This document shows, piece after piece, positions 35,053 through 46,880 of a DNA stretch of 64,000 nt (position 1 is its first letter; each line of letters begins with the position of its first letter). The DNA comes from Rana temporaria (Eukaryota; Chordata; Amphibia; Anura; Ranidae). A model generated the notes under the pieces. The model was not told the origin of the DNA, searched no databases, and saw only the letters and a program-made list of their open reading frames with translations. The DNA is taken from assembly GCF_905171775.1 (NCBI RefSeq), contig NC_053489.1:250543008-250607007 (forward strand), in the 5' to 3' direction. Position numbers and translations under genes: made by a program.

Positions 35053-37020
35053 CTAATAATTAACGTGTGTGTGGAAGCGTTCAAAACATTTACCAACACA
35101 AAGACCAGGATCGGCAGGACATTTGGGACAAAAATAACGGGTGTCACGCCTAAATCCGCGCTTGGTACAGACACAACATTTTCTTTGGGGGGCTCGTTGG
35201 GTAGGGGTACTCTCGAGGACATAAGAAAAATGCCTCTCATGCAGTCGGCTTACTGCATTTGGTAGGGGCTGGTGAGGTACAGTACCGCCTGGATACAGGA
35301 GTTCTGTGATGATATCCCTCTGGAATTGAAGGAAGGATTCATTCCGTCCTGAAGCTCTGTATAAGACATGAGCATTCAGTAGAGTCAATTGAAATAAATG
35401 TAGAGACACTTTTTTGTACCAGCGTCTCGTCTTACGGGCAATATGATATGGCGCCATTAACTGGTCGTTGAGGTCCACCCCTCCCATATTAAGGTTATAT
35501 TCGTGGACACAGAGGGGTTTCTCCACAACACCAGTCGCCGTACGAATTTGGACTGTGGTGTCTGCGTGAAGGGTGGTAAGAACGAAAACATTCCTATTGT
35601 CCCGCCACTTCACAGCGAGCAAATTTTTACATCTGCAGCAGGCTCTCGCCCCCGGCCTAATACGGGCATCTACAAGCCGCTGGGGGAAGCCCCGGCGATT
35701 AGGTCGCACGGTGCCACATGCTCCAATCTGTTGATCAAATAAGTGGCTAAAAAGTGGCACGCTGCTGTAAAAATTGTCCACATACAAATGGTACCCCTTT
35801 CCGAATAAGGGTGACACCAAGTCCCAAACAATCTTGCCAGCGCTCCCCATGTAATCTGGGCATCCTTCCGGCTCTACCTGACTATCTTTTCCCTCGTAAA
35901 CCCTAAAGCTCCATGTGTAGCCTGTGGCCCTGTCACAGAGCTTATTGAGCTTGACCCCGTATCTGGCACGCTTGCTGGGAAGGAACTGTTTGAAAGACAA
36001 GCGGCCAGCAAATTTAACCAGGGACTCATCAACGCAAACAACCTGCTGGGGATTAAACAAGGCTGCATAACGTTCGTTGAAATGGTTTACGAGGGGCCGA
36101 ATTTTGTAGAGCCGGTCAAATTCAGGGTCTCCACGTGGACGACAAAGTGCATTGTCACTGAAATGCAGGAACCGCAGGATCGCCTCGTATCGTTTCCTGG
36201 CCATGTGAGCAGAGAACATGGGCATATGGTCAATTGGATGTGTGGACCAATACATCCGCAATGACGGAAATTTGTGTATGCCCATGTTGAGGGTAAGGCC
36301 CAGAAAGGTCTTAAATTCGGAAACCTCGAGAGGTTTCCATTGTTTGGCAAGGCGAGACTGGGGGTTAGCGGCGATGTAGGTACCAGCATATAAATTAGTC
36401 TGGTCCACAATAGATCTATAGAGATCTTCCGTGAAATACAGCGAATAAAAATCAAGTGCCATAAAATTCGCTGTATCCACCTGAATACCGGGTTGGCCAG
36501 TGAATGGGGGAAGTACAGGTGCTGTAGAAGTGGTGGGGACCCAATCAGGATAGGCAAATTCTACAGGAAGGGAACTATGGGCACGACGGGCCTGTCTCTG
36601 TCTTCTTCTTGGTGGCAGCGGGACACTACTTGTGCTTGCCACCTCGCCAGCTTGAACTGCACTTATGGGACTCGCCACGTCACCAAGTGTTACTGCAGTG
36701 CTGGATAAACGACCAGGGTGTGCTAGGCCGCTGGTGCTTGCCAATCCACCAGAAGGAATAGCGGCGCTAGTACTGGATCTCTGCTCCATACGAGGGTCCT
36801 GCGGTTCTTGCTGCTCAACAACATCAGAACGGGATCGGGTACGCCTGGCCTTAGCAGGGACCTCAACTTCGTCGTGCAAGCTATCTGACATGGAGCCGCT
36901 GTCGTAAAGGGGTTCGTATTCTGAGCCAGAATCTGTCAGATGCGTGACCTCCTCCTCTTCACTATCTGACATGCACATGAACTCCAAGGCCTGCTTATCA
37001 TTGTACATCCGCTTTGCCAT
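35053..37020 (-). CDS. piggyBac-family transposase, intact 655 aa
   Basis: Uninterrupted from MAKRMYNDKQ to the stop. The N-terminus is acidic (SDSEEEE, residues 18-25), followed by a basic, low-complexity linker. The DDE_Tnp_1_7 catalytic core has the three expected Asp in context: VCVDESL (D331), LYVDNFYS (D415) and MGGVDLNDQ (D516). A C-terminal Cys-rich domain (CCVCTKRGF..YFCPKCPADPGLCVGKCFERFH, last ~45 residues) matches the TIR-binding Cys-rich domain of piggyBac. Transposases of this family cut and paste DNA at TTAA without scars. Many TTAA elements in this window could be substrates. It may still be active, or a recently dead copy. Confidence 0.93.
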   Translation of the reverse strand: MAKRMYNDKQALEFMCMSDSEEEEVTHLTDSGSEYEPLYDSGSMSDSLHDEVEVPAKARRTRSRSDVVEQQEPQDPRMEQRSSTSAAIPSGGLASTSGLAHPGRLSSTAVTLGDVASPISAVQAGEVASTSSVPLPPRRRQRQARRAHSSLPVEFAYPDWVPTTSTAPVLPPFTGQPGIQVDTANFMALDFYSLYFTEDLYRSIVDQTNLYAGTYIAANPQSRLAKQWKPLEVSEFKTFLGLTLNMGIHKFPSLRMYWSTHPIDHMPMFSAHMARKRYEAILRFLHFSDNALCRPRGDPEFDRLYKIRPLVNHFNERYAALFNPQQVVCVDESLVKFAGRLSFKQFLPSKRARYGVKLNKLCDRATGYTWSFRVYEGKDSQVEPEGCPDYMGSAGKIVWDLVSPLFGKGYHLYVDNFYSSVPLFSHLFDQQIGACGTVRPNRRGFPQRLVDARIRPGARACCRCKNLLAVKWRDNRNVFVLTTLHADTTVQIRTATGVVEKPLCVHEYNLNMGGVDLNDQLMAPYHIARKTRRWYKKVSLHLFQLTLLNAHVLYRASGRNESFLQFQRDIITELLYPGGTVPHQPLPNAVSRLHERHFSYVLESTPTQRAPQRKCCVCTKRGFRRDTRYFCPKCPADPGLCVGKCFERFHTHVNY

Positions 37021-37374
37021 TTTGGGCTCTAAATTTAGTGGTACAATGGTAAGGATTCACAGGTAAAAAAAGCACCTGATCTGTAGCAAAGCAAACGTAG
37101 AAAACGCTTCAAAAAAAAACTGTAAGCGATCGCAGGGATCAGGCCTGTCTCTGCGAACGCTGCAGTTATGTGTCTTGTGTTTTGTAAGTGACAGTGATCG
37201 ATCGATACTGCACTTGGGTGGGTTGGGCTGGGCAGAGGGGGGAAAACGCAGGTGCTAGCGGGTATCTGGGCTGATTCCGCTAACAATGCGTTTTTGGGTA
37301 CCCTAAACTGCTGGGTACGCTAGTATAGATCTGATCAGATCAGGTATCGATCCGTTCAGATCCTATACCACTTA

Positions 37375-37876
37375 GGCCGGGTACACACGAACAAACATGT
37401 ACGGTGAAAGCGGTCCGTCGGACCATTTTCACCGTACATGTCTGCCAGAGGGCTTCTGTACGATGGTTGTACACACCATCGTACAGAAGTCCGCGTGTAA
37501 ACAATACGCGGGGCGTGTCCGCGGTGTCGCCGCGTCGATGACGCGGTGTCGCCGCGACAATGACGCAGCGACGTGGGCGGCCCGCCTTTAAAATGCTTCC
37601 ACGCATGCGTCGAAGTCATTCGACGCATGCGAGGGACGGCGGGCGCCTGGACATGTACGGTAGGTCTGTACTGACGACCGTACATGTCCGAGCGGGCAGG
37701 ATTCCAGCGGACGGTTTTAAAACACGTCCAGGAATATTTGCCCGCTGGGAAAAGGCCCGGCGGGCAAATGTTTGCTGGAATTCGGCCCGCTCGCGCCCAC
37801 ACACGACCGAACATGTATGCTGAAACTGGCCCGCGGACCAGTTTCAGCATACATGTTTGGTCGTGTGTACGGGGCC
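37375..37876. mobile_element. Harbinger-type MITE with TTA duplication
   Basis: The ends ggccgggtacacacga and tcgtgtgtacggggcc are inverted and flanked by TTA on both sides (37372-37374 and 37877-37879). Internal inverted words include catgtacggtgaaa and gtccgcggac-like sequence. Non-coding. Confidence 0.88.
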
Positions 37877-37959
37877 TTAGGGGGGTGTATGCTTAGCGTG
37901 TGGGTGTAAGCGGTACTGGCTCTAACCTAACGCTGCCTGGGGCGACGCAGACCCTGACT

Positions 37960-38490
37960 GGTGCTAAAATTAAATTTATATCACCCGCCGGGTGATCAGG
38001 GGGTTAAACCTATTGGGTTATATACGGCGGGTGCCCTGATGCTATAAACAGCAAACTAACCAACCAGCGTCAACCGTAACACTTATACAGTGATCACTGG
38101 TAAAAGGGTTAACTAGGGGGCAATCAGGGGGTTAAAACCTTTATTCGGTAATATATGGGGGTACCTGACGCTTTCTAAAAACCTGGTGGCGAACCTAAAA
38201 TAACTAAATAACTAACTGGCTAACCGCGTCACCAGTGACACTTATACAGTGATCAGTGGTGAAAGGGTTAACTCTAGGGGCAATCAGGGGTTAAAACCTT
38301 TATTTATGGGGGTACCTAACGCTATATAAACCTGGCGGCGAACCTCAAAAAAAACTAACTGCCTAGCGGCAACAGTGACACTAATACAGCGATCAAAAAC
38401 CGATCGCTTAGTGACACTGGCAATAGGGGTGAAAGGGTTAACTCTAGGGGCAATCAGGGGTTAAACCTTTATTGGGGGGGGGGGGTAGGG
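37960..38490 (+). repeat. Degenerate ~150-180-bp tandem repeats
   Basis: Three to four units share gtgaaagggttaactctagg, ggcaatcagggggttaaa, and a cctggcggcgaacct word. They sit between the transposase 5' side and the right terminus, and may be sub-terminal repeats of the piggyBac element. Confidence 0.75.
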
Positions 38491-39032
38491 GGCTACCCTG
38501 GACCTAAAGGGGCCTAAACCTAACTGCCCTGACACTTTTTTCTATCACACTGACACTAAAAGCAGTGATCAGAAAATAAATGATCACTGCAATCAGTGAC
38601 ACTGTGACAGGGGGTGATCTGGGGGTGCTGGGGGGGGTGATTGGGGGGGGGGTTATGTGCCTATGTGTGCTGTGTCAGTGTGCTGTTGGTGCAACTCACA
38701 GTACAGACGTCTTCTCTCCTCTGGAACCGGACGAAAAGACCGCCAGAGGGGAGAAAACGTCACTTCCTCCCTGCCTGTGTTTACAGTTACACAGGCAGGG
38801 CGGGCTCAGGTGGAAGCCGATTCGCCGAGGGAGATCGAGAGGGGACGGCTGGAAATCAATAGCCGCCCCCTCCTCCCGGACCTCCCGTACACCGTTCCCG
38901 GCCGTCGCATGTACCGGAGGGGGTCCCGATCGGACCCCCGAACCCGGGAAAGGCGGGGACGTACATGTACGCCCATGTGCCTGTACGTGCCATATTGTGG
39001 ACGTATATGTACATGCGGGGGTCGGGAACTGG

Positions 39033-39610
39033 TTAAAGTGCCTAAAGTAGGTTCAATAAGTATTTATTGTAGATTTTTTAGACAGGTATAACAGACATAA
39101 CAGAAGAAATCAGATCAAGCACCCAACAAAGGGTGACCCGATCAGTAAAAGTGGGAACAAAAAACACTTACATTGCTATACCAAATAGACAAAAAGGTAC
39201 AAACAAATGTTAGGTAGGCACTTTGGTGATACAAACAGAAATATACAATGCAGTCCAGCGTCGGGCAGAAACTGCCCGTGGCCTGGACGCCCCTTTGGGA
39301 CCAGGGCAGTTATAACTAAGACATAACTAAAGTCAGGGCTGGGATGCAGGGAGCATTTATACAGCATGGGAAACATACCGTAACCTGAAGGTTCGGCTAG
39401 TGTACCAGTCTAGCGGGAAGCTAATGAAACAACGGCATAGTCAGATTGAATGGCCCTGGGGAAGGGCCAGCAGACGAAGGGGAAATAGAGATAGAAGTAG
39501 AAAGAGAAGTAATGTAGAGAGAGGGACAAAGAAGGTGCGAAGGGGGAGGGGGGAGGGAGGCGGCGTGCTCCGTTCCGTGACGGTCATCCACATTAAAGTG
39601 CCTAAAGTAG
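39033..39610 (-). mobile_element. Short insert bounded by an 18-bp direct repeat
   Basis: ttaaagtgcctaaagtag occurs at 39033-39050 and 39593-39610. The 542 bp between them begins gttcaataagtatttattg (a reversed AATAAA-like 3' end) and closes with an A/G-rich then GC-rich part. This fits a 5'-truncated, antisense retro-insert with an 18-bp TSD. The left copy overlaps the TTAA used by the neighbouring piggyBac end. Confidence 0.6.
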
Positions 39611-39940
39611 TTAGAACTATCCACATTTGTCACACATGTTAGTAATGTTACCAAAACTGGTTTAAATACTTGCTTGAATTATGCGCAGGTAGTTCTTAAG
39701 GAAACTACTACCAGAAAATACAGTGGGGATCGAAAGTTTGGGCACCCCAGGTAAAAATTTGTATTAATGTGCATAACGAAGCCAAGGAAAGATGGAAAAA
39801 TCTCCAAAAGGCATCAAATTACAGATTAGACATTCTTATAATATGTCAAAAAAAGTTAGATTTTATTTCCACCATTTACACTTTCAAAATGACAGAAAAC
39901 AAAAAAATGGGGTCTGCAAAAGTTTGGGCACCCTGCAGAG

Positions 39941-40409
39941 TTAATATCTTGTACTGCCCCCTTTGGCAAGTATCACAGCTTGTAAACGCTTTTTGTAGCC
40001 AGCCAAGAGTCTTTCAATTCTTGTTTGAGGTATCTTTGCCCATTCTTCCTTACAAAAGTCTTCCAGTTCTTTGAGATTTCTGGGCTGTCTGCCACACACT
40101 GCTCTTTTAAGGTCTATCCATAGATTTTCAATTATGTTGAGGTCAGGAGATTGTGAAGGCCATGTCAAAACCTTCAGTTTACGCCTCTTGATGTAATCCC
40201 CCGTGGATTTTGAGGTGTGTTTAGGATCATTATCCATTTGTAGAAGCCATCCTCTCTTTAACTTCAGCTTTTTCACAGATGGCATCAAGTTACCATCCAA
40301 AATTTGCTGAAATTTTATTGAATCCATTTTTCCTTCTACTCGTGAAATGTTCCTTGTGCCACTGGCTGCAATACAACCTCAAAGCATGATTGATCCACCC
40401 CCATGCTTA
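39941..40409 (-). pseudogene. Tc1 transposase, C-terminal half
   Basis: The open part (40327 to 39941) contains the DDE core motifs QMDNDPKHTSK (second Asp region) and WPSQSPDLNIIENLW (third acidic residue in the IEN box), and ends ..VILAKGGSTRY. Upstream of 40327 a frame break precedes the MITE. The residues are those of a normal Tc1 transposase. Confidence 0.9.
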
Positions 40410-40410
40410 A

Positions 40411-40901
40411 GGCCCCATACACACGAGAGGATTTATCCGCAGATACGGTCCAGCGGACCGTATCCGCGGATAAATCCTCTCGAGGATTTCAGAAGATTTC
40501 TATGCGATGGCGTGTACACACCATCGCATTGAAATCCCCGCTGAAATCCTCTGCCGATGACGTGTCGCGCCGTCGCCGCTATTATGACGCGGCGACGGGC
40601 GCGACGCTGTCATATAAGGAATTCCACGCATGCGTCAAATCATTACGACGCGTGCGGGGAATCCCTTTGGACGGATGGATCCGGTAAGTCTGTACAGACG
40701 AGCGGATCCATCCGTTGGAATGGATTCCAGCAGATGGATTTGTTGAGCATGTCAGCAAATATCCATCTGCTGGAAATCCATCCCAGGGGAGATTTATCTG
40801 CGGATAGATATCCGACGGAGTGTACACACCATAGAATCTATCCGCAGAAACCCATTTGATGGGATTTATCTGCGGATAGATTCTATGGTGTGTATGGGGC
40901 C
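40411..40901. mobile_element. Harbinger-type MITE inside the Tc1 transposase
   Basis: The TIRs are ggccccatacacac and gtgtgtatggggcc, with TAA on both sides (40408-40410, 40902-40904). Removing the element and one TAA rejoins the Tc1 transposase sequence, which fixes the duplication at 3 bp. Internal inverted words (gcggataaatcc, tctatggtgtgta) make a long hairpin. Confidence 0.93.
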
Positions 40902-40904
40902 TAA

Positions 40905-41459
40905 CAGTTGGACAGAGGTTCTTTTCATTAAATTCTGTGCCCTTCCTTCTCCAAACATACCTTTGCTCATTCCGGACAAAAAGTTTTATTTTAACCTCAT
41001 CGGTCCACAGAACTTGTTTCCAAAATGCATCAGGTTTGTCTATATGTTAATTTGCAAAGTTTAAACGCTGATTTTTGTGGTGAGGACGTAGAAGAGGTTT
41101 TCTTCTGATGACTCTTCCATGAACACCATATTTGTACAAATATCTCTTTATAGTGGAATAGTGTACCACAACTCCAGTGTCTGCCAGATCTTTCTGGAGG
41201 GATCGTGCAGTCAAACGTGGGTTTTGAATTGCTTTTCTCACAATCCTGCAAGCTGTTCTGTCTGATATTTTTCTTGGTCTTCCAGATCTTGCTTTAACTT
41301 CCACTGTTCCTGATGACTGCCATTTCTTAATTACATTCCGAACAGAGGATATTGACATCTGAAAACGCTTTGCTATCTTCTTATAGGCTTCTCCAGCTTT
41401 GTGAGCGTCAACTATTTTCAGTTTCAGTTTTCTAGACAACTGCTTAGAAGAACCCATGG
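40905..41459 (-). pseudogene. Tc1 transposase, N-terminal half
   Basis: From the ATG near 41457 (MGSSKQLSRKLKLKIVDAHK) there is a paired-like helix-turn-helix (YKKIAKRFQMSISSVRNVIKKW). It is followed by the GRPRK hook, a second HTH with TARSLQKDLADTG, and YGVHGRVIRRKPLL. A stop follows at about 41047. Beyond it, in frame, come WKQVLWTDEVKIKLF residues holding the first catalytic Asp. One nonsense change plus the MITE kill the gene. Confidence 0.9.
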
Positions 41460-41817
41460 TGCTGATTGTTGGGGCAAGGTCAGATGAGTCTGGGCATTTA
41501 AAACCTTTGAGATTGACATCACCTGGTCTTCCCAGACGATGATTGAGAACAATCCATGACACTGGCAGGTCTCAGCTTTGCAAAGGGAGCAGTGCATGCT
41601 ATAAATTCTGCAGGGTGCCCAAACTTTTGCAGACGCCATTTTTTTGTTTTCTGTAATCTTGAAAGTGTAAATGATGGAAATAAAATCTAACTTTTTTTGA
41701 CATATTATAAGAATGTCTAATCTGTAATTTGATGCCTTTTGGAGATTTTTCCATCTTTCCTTGGCACATTAATACAAATTTTTACCTGGGGTGCCTAAAC
41801 TTTCGATCCCCACTGTA

Positions 41818-42422
41818 GGTATAAATACTTTATTGAATTCCACCGGTATGTCCAGTGGTGTCACCTAAGCTCAGACAGTAGCACGTTGTCCACTGTTAGT
41901 GTAGGTTTCATAGATATTAGGATAAAAAGGATAGTAAAGGTAGGTAAAAAAACAAAAACAAACAGAGGATTAGTATAGGAGCAGTGACAAGAATACGTAT
42001 GGGAGAGGACATGAGGGCGGAAGGGAAAATAAAGGAAAGGTGGGTGTTGTCCACCGTGGGTGGATGGGGAAGGGGGGTACAGAAAAATATAGGAGAAAAG
42101 AAATGCAAAGGGGTGAAGATTGATGGAAAAAAAAGGGGATTGTGGACCAACTTGTTTAATTAAATGTAGAAGAATAAATAGGTCTCAAAAGTGATGGATG
42201 GAAGCCTTGGGGCTCCCCTAGGGTTGCCATCATTTCAAAAATGTATTATGGGTATCCTGTTGTCTGGGTTCTATTTTAAAAAAGGTGCAAGAGAATATAT
42301 TGGGGGTGGAAAGGGAACCTCATGTACAGTCATCCTATGAAGAAATTCTAGCTTTCTAAAATCTCTAGCTTGAGTTTGCTAGTTAGTAAACCAAATCACT
42401 GAAATACTATATAGCAATGCTA
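41818..42422. other. Unassigned flank upstream of V segment 2
   Basis: It begins ggtataaatactttattg, which resembles a reversed LINE 3' end, then is A/G-rich. No gene found. Confidence 0.4.
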
Positions 42423-42438
42423 TCACTAGGTGGCAGTA
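42423..42438 (+). promoter_or_regulatory. CTCF-like site at the V2 promoter
   Basis: tcactaggtggcagta matches the CTCF core. It lies 165 bp before the leader ATG. The same word at a similar distance precedes V3. CTCF binding at TRAV promoters is known in mammals. Confidence 0.6.
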
Positions 42439-42602
42439 CACAGTAATATGATAAATATGGTGATTTTCTTTGCAGGATGTGACCATACCCTACCCAAAAT
42501 ATAAACGACGACGACAACACAGGAAATAAGTCGCAGCTCTGCACACATATATCTGTCACACACACATTCATTGTCAATTGGAAACAAAGCAGTAAATAGA
42601 AA

Positions 42603-43062
42603 ATGTTTTATTTTAGGGCGACACTCCTTATCTTTCTCTGTAAGTATTATGGGTTATTGAAAAATACATGATAAGATAAGGTTTTTAAAACCACTTTAGT
42701 TCTTTATGAAATTCTGTTTTTAGTTACACTAGTAAATAATGTTTTATTTTTTATTTTTATTTCTTCCATTTTTTTTCAGGGTCTATCTGTAGCTCAAATG
42801 TAACACAACCACCCAGTATGGAGAGTGCAGCAGGGACAGATGTGAATCTTACATGTGATCACCCCACTTCCAATGACTTCATCCAGTGGTACAGACTTTC
42901 CCCATCTCAGGGACCACTATTCCTAATTGGTGGTATCAGTGATAGTGAGTCCCCGGACAAGAAGTTCAAGTTAACTTTCCCTGATGGCAGAAAGTCTAGT
43001 GTGCTTATGATCAAGGATGTCAGAGCTGGAGACAGTGCTACGTATCTGTGTGCTCAGAGAGA
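42603..43062 (+). CDS. T-cell receptor alpha/delta V segment 2
   Basis: Exon 1 (42603-42639) starts MFYFRATLLIFL and ends at a GTAAGT donor. The intron is 140 bp with a long pyrimidine tract ending tttcag. Exon 2 starts at 42780. The V domain shows SSNVTQPPSM, VNLTCDH (first Cys), FIQWYRLSPSQGPLFL (framework Trp), KFKLTFPDGRKSSVLMIKDV and GDSATYLC (second Cys), then AQRD to the RSS. There are no stops and the splice phase is consistent. It is closely related to V3 and more distant from V1, so V2/V3 form a subfamily. As in other V genes the frame stays open into the RSS. Confidence 0.88.
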
Positions 43063-43101
43063 CACAGAGCTACAGATCTATTTCCTACCCCTACAATATA
43101 T
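43063..43101 (+). promoter_or_regulatory. 23-RSS of V segment 2
   Basis: CACAGAG (43063-43069), a 23-bp spacer, then nonamer-like acaatatat (43093-43101). The heptamer has A for T at position 6, shared with V3. Confidence 0.8.
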
Positions 43102-43102
43102 A

Positions 43103-43750
43103 AACATGTTCATAATGTATAGCAAGCTATGGATAGGAAGTATTTGCTCATATACAATATCAGCCATATATAATACAGATTTATCACTCTAGTCCGGTGT
43201 GTACAACGTCCCCAGTTTAGGAGAATAGTGACTCAAATCAAGGGTTACTTTTTAACATATTTCCCAACTGTCTCTCATTTGCAGGGACTGCCCCTCTTTT
43301 GGAACCAAAGCCCCCTGACCCTCTTTTTTCTCAGTTAGGATCACTTTAAAAAATGTATTATCAGAAGTGTTTTTCTGCGCTAAACCTTTAAAGAATATGT
43401 AAAAACAATATTTCATATTCCTAATATGTGCCTGCTGTACCATGTACTTGTTTGAAAAAGTAGAAAAAGTATCCTGTTTCTTTGTATTGCTTCCTTTGTG
43501 TGAAATTCCTGGTGCTCATGCCAGTCCCTCTGCTTTCTTATTAAAAACTGACCACACTAGAGAGCACCATGCCTTCTCTCCACCAATGACCAGACTAACA
43601 TGCCCTCCCCTCCGCACAAACCATAACTGGGAAAACCAGTGTACTGCTTGTTCTACTCCCCCAGCTCTCTAAGCTCTCTAAGCTCCTAATGCAGCTGAGA
43701 ACAAAGGCAATGTGACTACTTATTTAAAAGGGGAAAAAAGGTATTCATTT
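43103..43750. other. Unassigned DNA downstream of V segment 2
   Basis: No exon or element was recognised; open frames lack domains. Confidence 0.4.
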
Positions 43751-44490
43751 TGGGCCAGATTCAGATACAAGATACGACGGCGTATCTCCTGATACGCCGT
43801 CATATCTCTGAGTGCGGGAGGTCGTATCTATGCGCCTGATTCAGAGAATCAGTTACGCATAGATTTCCCTAAGATCCGACAGGTGTAAGTGTCTTACACC
43901 GTCGTATCTTAGGTTGCATTTTCAGGCTGGCCGCTAGGTGGCGCTTCCGTATGTTTACGCAAGGAATATGCTAATTAGGTAGATACGGTGATTCAGAAAC
44001 GTATGTTCGCCCAGCGCAATTTTTTACGTTGTTTACGTTAGGCTTTTTTCGGCGTATAGTTACCCCTGCTATATGAGGCGTAGCTAATGTTAAGTATGGC
44101 CGTTGTTTCCGCCCTGAGTTTTGAAATGTTTACGTTATTTGCGTAAGTCGTTCGGGAATACGGCTGTACGTCTTTTACGTTCACGTCGAATTCAATACGT
44201 CCTTGCGGCGTACGTTGGCGCAATGCACACTGGGATATTTTACGGACGGTGCATGCGCCGTTCAAAAAAAACGTCAAAAACGCGGGGTCAAGCAAAATTT
44301 AAATAGAACACGCCCCCAACATCCCCATTTGAATTAGGCGGGCTTACGCCGCCACACATACATTACGCCGCTGTAACTAAGGGCGCAAGTTCTTTCTGAA
44401 TACAGAACTTGCGCCCAAAGATACAGCGGCGTAACGTATGATACGTTACGCCGGGCGGATATATACACCATTGTATCTGAATCCAGCCCA
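43751..44490. mobile_element. GC-rich MITE (same family as 5.0 and 56.2 kb)
   Basis: The ends tgggccagattcagata and tatctgaatccagccca are inverted. The interior contains acgacggcgtatc and tttacgttcacgtcg-type words shared with the other two copies, in opposite orientation to the 5 kb copy. Non-coding. Confidence 0.82.
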
Positions 44491-44621
44491 ATGTTTTTAT
44501 ATGTATACATAAATGTTCTGCCTTTCATTTCTATTTCAAACTGGGTTGTTTTACAAGGTGAGGGTTTATATATACTTTTTTTTAAACTGTAATTTGAATT
44601 ATCCTATTTACTTTTTTTGTA

Positions 44622-45117
44622 CAGTTGAACCTCAGAGTACGAGCATAATCCGTTCCAGGAGAATGCTCGTAATCCAAAGAACTTGCATATGAAAGCGAGT
44701 TTGTCCATTGAAGTCAATGGAAACAAAAATAATTAGTTCCGCATTGACTTCAATCGGATGCAATACTGCATGCGGCCAGAGGTGGGGGGCGCCGGAGAGC
44801 CTCTGAAACAGCCAGAAAGGCCCGACGACACGTCAGCTGACCTTGGCAAATGTCGGAAAGGCTCGGAAACTAAGTATTTCCATTTCTATCAGAGCATTGC
44901 CGAACAGCGCCGATCGGCTGCGATCTTCGCTGTTCAACTCTGCTCGGCTCCGGCGCCCCCGCACCTCAGGCAAAATGCGGTACTGCAGGCCCTATTAGAT
45001 TGAATTCTGCTCGTCTTGCGAGACAACACTCGCAAACCGAGTCAGAATAAAAAAAAAAAGTTACTCGCAAATCAAAACGCTTGTTAACCGCGTAACTCTT
45101 AAACCAAGGTTCCACTG
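44622..45117. mobile_element. Pogo/Tigger-like MITE, TA target
   Basis: The left end CAGTTGAACCTCAGAGTACG and the right-end complement CAGTGGAACCTTGG are inverted and flanked by TA. Sub-terminal gagcataatccgttcc and gaatgctcgtaatcc words are typical of such elements. No transposase. Confidence 0.75.
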
Positions 45118-45119
45118 TA

Positions 45120-46880
45120 TAGCCAAAATAAATTAAACGCATGTGATATTACAATGCATCACAGTGGAGAACACAACGTACACCAGCACATGCTTTATAT
45201 GCATCATAAAGCGCACCTGCCGGTGTGAGCATGCCCAAAGTAAATTTGGTGCAGCAATTGCAAGCAGCAAACACAATTGTTGCTTGCAAAACCGGATGTG
45301 TCATGAGTTTATCCTGTTGTATCTGTGCACCAAAAACAATCCCATAGATGATAATCATAGGTGTGTGCAACCCCAAAGCCATGGCAAATTGTGGGAGTGG
45401 CCAGATGGCATTTACAGTGGGAGGGGCTTAAAGGGGGGTGATACACCCAGCACACACTCTGCTCACGCCTTTGATGATAATGAATCCCTTCTGAAGGGTC
45501 ATGAGGGAGCATTGAGGTGCTACATGCTGCAAAGTGCCCAATTGGATTTTTTACAGCATAAGCAATCCTGTAGTTATGCCTGATAATCTGTAAATTGGTA
45601 ACTTTCTGGCTCTTTTCTCAGTTTTCTACCAAAAAAAGCCATTATCACCATGTCTGTGTTGGTGATAAATCTAGGGGGCTTTTTTCCATATTTATCATGC
45701 TGAGAAGACATTTTTGTGCTCTATCACAATTTATTAAGCAGGTCCATTACTATTACTATCTCTGTACTTATCCCTGAAAATACATTGTGAGAAAAAATTA
45801 GAAGTGAGGTGGATGGAGGAATCCTGCCTGCTGTGTTATTGTGGACTCCTCCACAGTCAGAATACACTGATTAGTGGCCGCTGACGACTGATTGAGAAAA
45901 CATTTCTAACAGTCCCATTCAACAGAGGTCAGTCATTAAAGTGATTTCTGTTGAGCAGGAATGACCATGGATGGAAATCACAGGGACCTATATAGCGTAC
46001 CTGACAGAGTCCACCCCCCCCCCCCCCCCAGAAAAAAAATCTAAATTATGTTTTTCACAAAAAATACACTAAAATCCTTATTAGCAGACACATTAAATGC
46101 ATGCTAAATGTAAAAGATAAAACTGTATTGAGTTAATAAATAAAGTTCTGTGTGAATGAGGTCTTGGAGAGCATTTACATGGGTGCTGTTGCCTGTACAG
46201 TGTGAATCAGTGGAGCCACCTGGAGCTGTGTGAAGGCAGCCTATGGTATGTGGCTTTAGGTGTATGGTTCCAAACACAGGCAGTACACATTAGGGGCCAG
46301 TCACTCACATATCTGTTAAATTAGGACCTGAGGCTGTGTTCGTACAGCTACTGTGTCCCCATAGGTTAACAGGTGGCTCCAGACAGGCAAACAAACCACT
46401 CATTCACACAACCAAACTACTTGTGTGAATAAGCCTTTTAACTTTAAAAGTTTAAAAGTGAGGTGAGTTCACTTCCCAACTTTCCCCCCTTTAGCTGCAG
46501 AGGCAGTGGCTCTCTCTCCATCCTGTCACCAATTTGCTGCGGCTGCAGCCGGCGGGAGGGAGAAGAGCAAAAGTCGGATGCAGCATATGGAGGGAGATCA
46601 GAGTGGCAGGTAGGGGCATATGCTGGAACCAATCAGTTCCAGAGATAATGCAGTACAGCTGATTCTCCTGCTCGTCAGGTACCCAAGCTCACCTGTTGAA
46701 CTGATGGAGCCTGGGCCCCCTCATGCTGCCTTATCGGTGGCCCTGGCTGTAGCACCAAATATCGACCTATCTATGGGCAGCATTAGTTCCTACTTGACTT
46801 GTCAATGTTTAATAAGCAACTCGATAGGGACTTATCACTGAAAAAAGTCTTATCCCTGCTTATTACCAGCTTTTTACTGT
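45120..46880. other. Unassigned intergenic DNA
   Basis: A C-tract lies at 46014-46029. I see no gene, no V segment and no clear element boundary. Confidence 0.4.

Larger units (their letters stand above)
32973..39036 (-). mobile_element. Probable autonomous piggyBac element (limits tentative)
   Basis: The right end is gggaactggTTAA at 39033-39036. Its complement, ttaaccagttcccgacc, resembles the ttaaccactt ends of the non-autonomous copies. The best left candidate is cTAAccacttgaag at 32973, whose following 900 bp match the element at 51978. An alternative left end is 30234. The transposase gene lies inside on the - strand. A Harbinger MITE (37375-37876) and degenerate tandem repeats lie between gene and right end. 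Confidence 0.55.
39721..41815 (-). mobile_element. Tc1/mariner element
   Basis: The ends cagtggggatcgaaagtttg and its complement (closing at 41815) are near-perfect inverted repeats. They are flanked by TA on each side (39719-39720, 41816-41817). Longer sub-terminal inverted blocks (about 100 bp) follow. The transposase lies on the - strand and is split by a Harbinger MITE. Confidence 0.95.
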